The notes beneath the pieces were generated by a model. That model saw only the letters and a program-made list of their open reading frames with translations, made no database searches and was not told the DNA's origin. The translations under genes and the position numbers were made by a program. Below are positions 29,390 to 34,378 of a stretch of 34,378 nucleotides of DNA, in pieces. The stretch is from a virus. Every line of letters starts with the position of its first letter. The first letter of the stretch is position 1. The stretch is taken from the IMG/VR virus record IMGVR_UViG_3300021961_000316, positions 1 to 34,378 of that record; one strand, written 5' to 3'.

Positions 29390-29813
29390 GTCGTCTCCTT
29401 TGCTCGTACTTCCAAAAAGACCAGGGCATCACCCTGTCGTCCAATTCCCACATCGGCACGCCAGTCAGCTCTGACTGGTGCTTGCGAAACCTGCGCATTG
29501 CCTTCATCAGAATCTGGCGCACACGCTCTTGCGTGCGGCCCATCACCTCGCCTGCCTCGCGCAGCGTGTGGTTGTCCAGCACGCACAGGATGACAGCTTG
29601 CTCCTCCTGCTCGGTCAGCGGTGTGATGGCCACCAGGCGGCGCGCAAAGTCCTGCCTGATCCACAGATCAGGATCAGTCTGCGTCGGCCACCAGAAATCA
29701 ATCGGCTCGCATGGCTCTGGCTCAATGTGCCGGCTGTACCAGATGGCCTTGACCTCGCTGGGCAGGTTGGCCACACCCAGCTTGCCATAGTGCGGCAGGG
29801 CGCGGCCTCTCAC
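29343..29813 (-). CDS. Sigma-factor region 4-like transcription regulator
   Basis: A 156-residue protein from GTG 29813, which overlaps the helicase stop as GTGA and has GAGGAG upstream. Residues about 68-112 match sigma-70 region 4: LTEQEEQAVILCVLDNHTLR, then EAGEVMGRTQERVRQILMKA. In sigma factors the ERVRQI helix contacts the -35 box. Regions 2 and 3 (the -10 recognition parts) are missing. The protein could be an anti-host factor or, more likely, a late-transcription activator that docks at -35-like sites. The N-terminal 60 residues (including IDFWWPTQTDPDLWIRQDFA) have no assigned fold. Confidence 0.78.
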   Translation of the reverse strand: MRGRALPHYGKLGVANLPSEVKAIWYSRHIEPEPCEPIDFWWPTQTDPDLWIRQDFARRLVAITPLTEQEEQAVILCVLDNHTLREAGEVMGRTQERVRQILMKAMRRFRKHQSELTGVPMWELDDRVMPWSFWKYEQRRRHDHQTTRARVPDSMA

Positions 29814-31426
29814 TCCCAACTCCTCTTCAAAACACGGTGAAACTTCCCATCCATTTTGTATTCGATGGCCTTGGGCGGCTGGCTGTTGCTCATCTGCACG
29901 GCTAGGTAGTCCAGCCCCTCGCTATCGCTCATGCGCTCGGCCTCGGCCAAATGCGCCCCCGACGAGTTGGCCATGTTGAAAAGCTGCTGCATCGCCCGCT
30001 GCCCAGCATAGCCATCGTGCAGCACAGGCAGATATTCAATGATCGGCTTGTCGGACAGACTACCGTAATAAGTGCAGGACAACATCTCTTTGCCGCTGGC
30101 CTTGCTGATGTGCCTGCGCCAGTTCCAGGCAGTGACCTCTAGGTCTTTGCCTTCCAGGCCCATGATGTCGTCGTTTCGAAGCTCCAGTTTCTTGCGCTCC
30201 GGCTCGGGGAACGGATGGCCGCAAGCAGGGCAGGCAGCAACAGAGATGGCGCACAACTCTCCGCAGTTGTCGCAGACCTTCACTGGTGCCTCGCCATTGC
30301 CATCTCCTGCCTTCTTGGGAGGCTGCACTGCGGTGATCGGACCGTGCGTGGCCACCACCCCAGCAAAGTCCAGCACCAGGCAGTCGGCCTTGCCAGCGTG
30401 CGGCCTCATGCCTCGCACGGCCATTTGCAGGTAAAGCCCTGGTGACATCGTGGACCGCAAAAATGCAATGCAGTCCAGCGCAGGGAAGTCGTAGCCAGTC
30501 GTCAAAATTCCAACCGAGCAAATGGCACGCATACGCCCAGACTCAAAGTCAGATAGCTTGCGCTCTCGCTCCGACTTGCTATGCGTTGCGTCCAGGGCTT
30601 CTGCAGCAATACCGGCAGCACGCAGGCATTTAGCCACGGCCTCAGAGTGCGCGACACCGGAGCAGAAGATCAGCCAGTGTTTACGGCTGCTTGCCTTCTC
30701 AATGATTTCTTGCACCACAGCTTGGTTATGGTCATCGGTGTTGAACTTGGCTTCCATTTCAGACGCAATGTATTCTCCCTGGCGCTTATGCAGTCCGTCC
30801 GTCTCCAGCTTGTGCGTGGTGATTTTTGAGCGCAGCGGCACAAGGTGGGTTTTGAAAACCAATTCCTCAATGCTCACCGGCTCCAAAATCTCGGAAAAGA
30901 TTGCGGTTGGCCCTTCGGTTATTAGCCCTTGACCAAGACGGTACGGGCTGGCACTCAGGCCCACAATCCGCATGTCCGGGTTGATCTCCAGAAGGTCGGC
31001 GATCAGTTTGCGGTAAATGCCGTTCTCAGTGGTTGATACGGCGTGCACCTCGTCAATGATGCACAAGTCAATGTGCCCGATTTGCTTGGCGCGTTTGGCC
31101 ACAGACCCAATGCCAGCGTATGTGATTGGCTCCTCCAATTGACGCTTGCCCACGCTGGCGCTGTAAATGCCAAGAGGCGCACCGGGCCACAGCTTGCGCA
31201 GTTTGTCAGCGTTTTGAAGAATCAACTCTTTGGAGTGCACCAACATCAAAATTCGCGTCTCAGGCCAGTTTTGCAGCGCATCTTTGGCAAGCGACGCAAT
31301 CACTACGGACTTGCCAGACCCGCCTGGCATGTTCAATACTGGATGGCCTGTCGAATTTTTCTCAAACCACGCATACAGCATGTCCAATGCGCGAGACTGG
31401 TACTCTCGCAATTCTATTTTTTCCAC
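29810..31426 (-). CDS. SF2 DEAD/DEAH-box helicase
   Basis: A 538-residue superfamily 2 helicase starting at GTG 31426 (AGAGG upstream), inside the tail of the HNH gene. LREYQSRALDMLYAWFEKN is the Q-motif-like start. Walker A is MPGGSGKS at 33-40 and the DEAH-type box IIDEVHAVS lies near residue 125. Later come the SAT-equivalent VGLSAS, motif IV/V (ILTTGYDFPALD) and a Q-x-x-x-R-x-x-R-like motif VI (YLQMAVRGMRPHAG). A zinc ribbon (CDNCGELC, CPACGHPFPEP) lies near residues 390-420. It likely unwinds forks or recombination intermediates. The annotated start looks secondary: the original start seems to have been separated by the HNH insertion. Confidence 0.9.
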   Translation of the reverse strand: MEKIELREYQSRALDMLYAWFEKNSTGHPVLNMPGGSGKSVVIASLAKDALQNWPETRILMLVHSKELILQNADKLRKLWPGAPLGIYSASVGKRQLEEPITYAGIGSVAKRAKQIGHIDLCIIDEVHAVSTTENGIYRKLIADLLEINPDMRIVGLSASPYRLGQGLITEGPTAIFSEILEPVSIEELVFKTHLVPLRSKITTHKLETDGLHKRQGEYIASEMEAKFNTDDHNQAVVQEIIEKASSRKHWLIFCSGVAHSEAVAKCLRAAGIAAEALDATHSKSERERKLSDFESGRMRAICSVGILTTGYDFPALDCIAFLRSTMSPGLYLQMAVRGMRPHAGKADCLVLDFAGVVATHGPITAVQPPKKAGDGNGEAPVKVCDNCGELCAISVAACPACGHPFPEPERKKLELRNDDIMGLEGKDLEVTAWNWRRHISKASGKEMLSCTYYGSLSDKPIIEYLPVLHDGYAGQRAMQQLFNMANSSGAHLAEAERMSDSEGLDYLAVQMSNSQPPKAIEYKMDGKFHRVLKRSWE

Positions 31427-32175
31427 GTCACGCCTCTTCTGACATTGTTGATTGTTGATCTGGTGACACCAAACTTATCTGCCAGTTGTTGGCCATTCAT
31501 GTCAGAATTCAATATTTCTTTGGCGTTCTCTGCAGTCAGTTTTGATCTACCATTTTTTTCTCCAATGTAGTGCCTACCTTTTTGCAATGCGTCATGTGCG
31601 TTGTCTTTCTGTGTGCCGACAAAAAGATGGTCAGGGTTAACGCATCCTGGGTTGTCGCAGTGGTGGCAGACAATCAATCCTTCAGGAATCTCACCAATGT
31701 GAATCTCATACGATAGGCGGTGTGATCTTGTGTTTTGATTTGCGCCGGGCAAGATTCCATATCCATCTTTGTCGGTGTGCGCTCTCCATTGCCAACAACC
31801 ATTTTCAAGTTTGACAAACCGAGAAAAAAACCGGTCTTGCAAAGAACCAGATTGGCGCAGCCTCATTTCTTTCATGGCGACCGCGCTTTTCTCTGCTTTC
31901 AAACAACCGCAAGACTTGCTGCTCCCACTCCTGATGGTTTCGCCATAAACGACGCGCTGTGTGCCGCACTCACAAACACAGTTCCAAAACTTTCCAGTTT
32001 GTGATGCGCCAGATGGTTTTTGCGCTTCAGACACAACAGTCCACCTGTGAGACTTAAGTCCGACCATGCTGATGATTGGCTTGCCCATAATGCAAATGTC
32101 CTTGAGTTTATGAGGATATTTGCATTGTAACGCATAAAGCTGGTCAATGGTTCGCTGTTGGTAGTCACGCAGCAT
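31414..32175 (-). CDS. HNH homing endonuclease fused to a helicase-like N-terminal remnant
   Basis: A 253-residue protein. Residues 1-15 (MLRDYQQRTIDQLYA) copy a helicase start, not an endonuclease. Then come a Cys-rich domain (NCVCECGTQRVVYGE, KSCGCLKAEK), an HNH_3 domain (NGCWQWRAHTDKDGYGIL, then LIVCHHCDNPGCVNPDHLF with its HH, N and H residues), and a C-terminal DNA-binding helix-turn-helix (MNGQQLADKFGVTRSTINNV). It should nick or cut a specific site to spread. ATG 32175 is TGATG-coupled to the nuclease; an internal ATG at residue 31 (MGKPIIS) could be the native start. The DNA is AT-rich (21 of 60 G+C in 31501-31560). Confidence 0.9.
   Translation of the reverse strand: MLRDYQQRTIDQLYALQCKYPHKLKDICIMGKPIISMVGLKSHRWTVVSEAQKPSGASQTGKFWNCVCECGTQRVVYGETIRSGSSKSCGCLKAEKSAVAMKEMRLRQSGSLQDRFFSRFVKLENGCWQWRAHTDKDGYGILPGANQNTRSHRLSYEIHIGEIPEGLIVCHHCDNPGCVNPDHLFVGTQKDNAHDALQKGRHYIGEKNGRSKLTAENAKEILNSDMNGQQLADKFGVTRSTINNVRRGVTWKK
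31427..32130 (-). mobile_element. Putative HNH homing element inserted at the 5' end of the helicase gene
   Basis: The segment between the helicase-like remnant (32175-32131) and the working helicase start (31426) contains only the HNH reading frame. It is AT-rich, and it is flanked by two related in-frame copies of the helicase beginning: LRDYQQRTIDQLYA before, LREYQSRALDMLYA after. Boundaries are approximate. No group I or II intron core could be recognised by eye. This looks like a free-standing homing gene insertion with re-initiation of the host gene. Confidence 0.5.
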
Positions 32176-33206
32176 CAACCCACCACCCTCCCACCAAACT
32201 GCTTGCGCAGATCATGCAGTTGAGTCCAGCCCTTATCCGCACAGGCAGCAGCGTTTGCAAGCAGCTCCTTGGAGCTGAACACGCCTTCTTGCTCAGGGTC
32301 TCCGTTGGCCACATTCGTGCCATTGATCTCATAAACAGCCGTCCACTCGTCTGGCCCGTCCTTGCGCTGCCAGGCCACCAGATCAGGATGTAGGACATGT
32401 CCTTCACATCCAGTGCGCTGGGCATCCACTGGAATCACAGCATCCCACTTGGCGCAGTGCCACTCGCTGGCCTTGGTGGACGTGCTGTGTGCACAGGTGC
32501 GGCAGTTCACATGCTTGGTTGTCTTTGTGCTGTGGCAGAACTCGTGCGCATCGCAAAACTTGCACTGATACCAGCTCGGGTCTGTGCTGATCGGTGGCGG
32601 CATCCGATCCTCTGTGGCCAGCCTGTGGCCTCGCTGGATGTACTTCTCGGCCACTTCTTTGTCGTAACGCACTCGCTCGGTGTGGATACGGTCATCGTCC
32701 TTGCAGACAGCCAGATAAAAGGCACGGTCGATCTTGGTGCCGTGCATGTAGAGCTGCATCTGCACAAAATGCTCGGGCTTGGACTTCTCCACGCCTTCTT
32801 TCACCAGGTCATCAAATGACTTCTTGCTGTGCGTCTTGAACTCGGCCACATGGCGCTTCTTGGGCGCTTCTGGCACGCCAGACTCGATGATGGCGTCCAG
32901 GCTGCCGGACACATGGCAGCCAAGGTCTACCCTGGTCTGCTTGCCTGATGTGCTGCGAATGTCCATGCCAATGGCTCGCAGGTCGCTGATGATGTTGGCC
33001 TCCTCGAGCTGGCCCCTGCGGAACAAACGCAGGATGCGGCCAGGGAACTTTGACTGCACAGCCCAGCGAAACGACAGCCACAGCCAGCGGTCGCATGCGT
33101 GGCCAAGCTGGCTGCAGCCCATGTGGCCCCTTGGCTGCTCAGCTTTTGCTTCGTGCGCTTTGTCAATCAGCGCCTGGATGGTATGCTCTGACTCGGGTAT
33201 CTTCAT
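32175..33206 (-). CDS. PD-(D/E)XK exonuclease with Cas4/AddB-like Fe-S cysteines
   Basis: A 343-residue nuclease starting at ATG 33206 (AAGGAG upstream). Core motifs are GHACDRWLWL (Cys38, Arg40), GSLDAII (Asp104), AEFKTHS (Glu122, Lys124) and QMQLY (Gln149-Tyr153), the RecB-type arrangement. Cys38 together with CKFCDAHEFC (Cys215, 218, 224) reproduces the C ... C-x2-C-x5-C pattern that holds a 4Fe-4S cluster in Cas4, AddB and Dna2. A second Cys set (235, 238, 251, 267) forms a separate C-terminal zinc-like module, then a helical tail. It would resect DNA ends to give ssDNA for the Sak4-like protein. No CRISPR genes are present. Confidence 0.87.
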   Translation of the reverse strand: MKIPESEHTIQALIDKAHEAKAEQPRGHMGCSQLGHACDRWLWLSFRWAVQSKFPGRILRLFRRGQLEEANIISDLRAIGMDIRSTSGKQTRVDLGCHVSGSLDAIIESGVPEAPKKRHVAEFKTHSKKSFDDLVKEGVEKSKPEHFVQMQLYMHGTKIDRAFYLAVCKDDDRIHTERVRYDKEVAEKYIQRGHRLATEDRMPPPISTDPSWYQCKFCDAHEFCHSTKTTKHVNCRTCAHSTSTKASEWHCAKWDAVIPVDAQRTGCEGHVLHPDLVAWQRKDGPDEWTAVYEINGTNVANGDPEQEGVFSSKELLANAAACADKGWTQLHDLRKQFGGRVVG

Positions 33207-33234
33207 GCCCGTCTCCTTTTGGTAGTTGCCCATT

Positions 33235-33267
33235 GCCCCAGGTTCCTCACGGTTCCTGGGGCTTTTT
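33235..33267 (+). terminator. Terminator-like hairpin between SSB and nuclease genes, rightward orientation
   Basis: GCCCCAGG (33235-33242) pairs with CCTGGGGC (33255-33262) around a 12-nt loop and is followed by TTTTT on the plus strand. That is a textbook intrinsic terminator for rightward transcription. All genes here run leftward, where the hairpin lacks a U tail. It may stop antisense or read-through transcripts, or act in leftward mRNA as a stabiliser or attenuator in the 66-nt gap. Confidence 0.6.
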
Positions 33268-33272
33268 CTTGC

Positions 33273-33794
33273 TTACTTCTTGACCCAGGGCGGCGAGGCC
33301 TTGGCCGGTGCAGACGCTGCTGCCGGTGCTGCTGCCGGTGCAGCGGCCTGGAAGGTTGGCGCTGCACCACCGTTGATCGCACGGTAACCCTTGACCTCGT
33401 TGCTGGCCTCGTAGGTCTTGCCGGTCTTCTCGTCGGTGCGTGCTGCTCGAATGGTCAGCTTGATGTTGACATTGCCACCGATGAGCTGGTCGGTGTCGGT
33501 CACCTTGGCCAGCCCAACTGCACGCATGATGTCGCCAAGCTGCTGGCGGCCAATCTCCTCGGCCTTGGCACTAGCGTTCTTGATGTTGAGGTTCGAGAAG
33601 ATCACCCGACCCTGGTGGCTCGGTCCGGTGATGTCCAGGCGCAGCTTGATGTACTGGCCCGTGCCGTCGTTGGTGGCCTTCAGTTCAGCCTGGGTGACAG
33701 TGGCGTTGTAGTTGCCTTCAGGCAGCGGCTCGAAGTTGCCGCCAGTGCCTTGCGGCAGTTCGTTTGCGTCGAAAGTTTGTCCAAGAAAAGCCAT
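33273..33794 (-). CDS. Single-stranded DNA-binding protein (DUF669-like)
   Basis: A 173-residue protein. PLPEGNYNATVTQAELKATN and GTGQYIKLRLDITGPSHQGR form the OB-fold start typical of the DUF669 family. VIFSNLNIKNASAKAEEIGR and NGIxxAVG-type helices follow, and the Ala/Pro-rich linker ends in the tip SPPWVKK. Flexible tails of this kind in SSBs recruit partner proteins, although here the tip is basic rather than acidic. It would coat ssDNA for the Sak4-like annealer and the replication proteins. GGAGTAATCATC precedes ATG 33794. The terminal hairpin region lies just after its stop. Confidence 0.87.
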   Translation of the reverse strand: MAFLGQTFDANELPQGTGGNFEPLPEGNYNATVTQAELKATNDGTGQYIKLRLDITGPSHQGRVIFSNLNIKNASAKAEEIGRQQLGDIMRAVGLAKVTDTDQLIGGNVNIKLTIRAARTDEKTGKTYEASNEVKGYRAINGGAAPTFQAAAPAAAPAAASAPAKASPPWVKK

Positions 33795-33799
33795 GATGA

Positions 33800-34192
33800 T
33801 TACTCCTTGATGGTGATTTTGAAAGAAGGGCGGCCAGGCTTGGCCGTGATTGCGCCAGCCAGTGGCCGAGTGATGCGCTCGTCGGAGGCCTTCCAGATGG
33901 CCATGTTGATCTCAGGCGTCCAGCGAAACAGGCTACTCAGGTGTTCGGTCAGGCCAGCCTCTGCGGCCAGCTCCTGCAGCTTGTCGGAATCAACCTTGCG
34001 GTCAATGCGGCCAGCGATCTTGACCACAAAGCCTTCTGGCTCAGCAGTCTCAGTGCCCTCGAAGTTCTCAGCCAAGGCCAGCAACTTGACGATCTTGTCC
34101 TCGATCTTGCGACGCTCAGTCGTGGCATTGCCTTCTTCGGACTTGTAGCGCAGCCAGTCTGCGCTTAGTGCTTTCAGGTCAGGCTGCATCAT
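33800..34192 (-). CDS. Conserved early phage protein (DUF7173-like)
   Basis: A 130-residue protein. Residues 1-45 are helical and charged (DLKALSADWLRYKSEEGNAT, ERRKIEDKIVKLLAL). A small beta part follows (EGFVVKIAGRIDRKVDSDKL), then a helical section with LFRWTPEINMAIWKASDERI, ending RPSFKITIKE. This order, next to a DUF669-type SSB and a Sak4-like ATPase, is recurrent in phage recombination operons; the protein may be an accessory of that complex. Two adjacent ATGs (34192, 34189) are possible starts; the first overlaps the previous stop as ATGA and has AGGAAATC upstream. Confidence 0.72.
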   Translation of the reverse strand: MMQPDLKALSADWLRYKSEEGNATTERRKIEDKIVKLLALAENFEGTETAEPEGFVVKIAGRIDRKVDSDKLQELAAEAGLTEHLSSLFRWTPEINMAIWKASDERITRPLAGAITAKPGRPSFKITIKE

Positions 34193-34378
34193 GATTTCCT
34201 CACTTCCAGCATCGCGTCGGCCAGTACATAGGCTGCTTGCGCGTAGATTACGGGATTTGAAATTTGGTCACCGTCTGGATGACTTAACAGTGCTTGCATG
34301 GCCTTTGCGGCGAAGTAATCTCGCAGGCTCATTCCTTCTTCCGCCATTGCTTCAGTCCATGCTTTATCTCCCATTCTT
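34189..34378 (-). CDS. Small conserved phage protein spanning the contig join (C-terminal part)
   Basis: The C-terminal portion of the 79-residue protein that begins at 182. It ends with IYAQAAYVLADAMLEVRKS and a TGA that overlaps the next ATG. Inside the repeated segment the missing C (three here, four in the left copy) makes an apparent new start ATG at 34374 and breaks the upstream frame. The true protein is read from the left copy into the unique bases 34246-34189. Confidence 0.85.
   Translation of the reverse strand, partial: RMGDKAWTEAMAEEGMSLRDYFAAKAMQALLSHPDGDQISNPVIYAQAAYVLADAMLEVRKS
34247..34378. repeat. Terminal direct repeat, right copy (contig overlap)
   Basis: 132 bases that duplicate positions 1-133 except for one missing C in the run at 34370-34372. 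Trimming it leaves a circular unit of about 34,246 bp. The single indel in a homopolymer near the very end suggests a sequencing or assembly error. Confidence 0.95.

Noticed and set aside
34247-34378. True short direct terminal repeats as packaging ends
   Set aside because: The repeat lies inside a coding gene that is continuous across the join, differs by one homopolymer base, and the virion genes suggest headful packaging. An assembly overlap explains it better.

Overview
The window is one complete unit of a tailed bacteriophage genome with a P22-like, short-tailed (podovirus) virion plan. The evidence is a run of recognisable late genes in the P22 order: terminase, portal, scaffold, coat protein with an inserted beta domain, gp4-like and gp10-like tail-neck proteins, three ejection-type proteins, then a tailspike with a P22-type head-binding domain. 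The first 133 bases recur as the last 132, and one small gene reads in frame across that join. The molecule is therefore circular or circularly permuted, with a unit length of about 34,246 bp. No integrase, excisionase, CI-type repressor, tRNA or CRISPR array was seen, so nothing here supports a temperate lifestyle. Gene style and the moderately high GC content suggest a Gram-negative, probably proteobacterial host, but this is a weak inference.

Layout. A 123-bp control region (857-979) carries two sigma-70-type promoters on opposite strands that overlap almost completely. Leftward from it, across the join and down to 27430, runs the early operon on the minus strand. It encodes a Sak4-like recombination ATPase, two small conserved proteins, a DUF669-type ssDNA-binding protein, a Cas4/AddB-like PD-(D/E)XK nuclease with a putative Fe-S cluster, an HNH endonuclease that appears to have invaded the start of a helicase gene, that SF2 helicase, a sigma-region-4-like regulator, a VRR-NUC nuclease and a string of small proteins joined by 1-47 nt overlaps.

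Rightward from the control region runs the plus strand: a small Cro/XRE-like regulator, a primase-polymerase/helicase replication protein, an iteron-like repeat cluster that is a candidate origin, an HNH-like zinc protein, a ParB-domain DNA methyltransferase, small and large terminase, portal, scaffold and coat. An intrinsic terminator follows the coat gene. After it come connector, neck and tail genes, ejection proteins, two receptor-binding proteins with small companions, and a lysis cassette with four membrane proteins and a GH108 endolysin. Late and early operons converge with only 3 bp between them.

How the parts work together (inference). The face-to-face promoters and the XRE-like protein set the balance between the recombination operon and the replication/late operon. 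The Prim-Pol/helicase would start replication near the 3042-3160 repeats. Sak4, SSB, nuclease and helicase would drive recombination-dependent replication into concatemers, which a headful-type terminase would package. Base composition is mosaic: the tailspike body and fibre genes, the C-terminus of the Prim-Pol, the HNH-like gene and the HNH insert are visibly more AT-rich than their surroundings.
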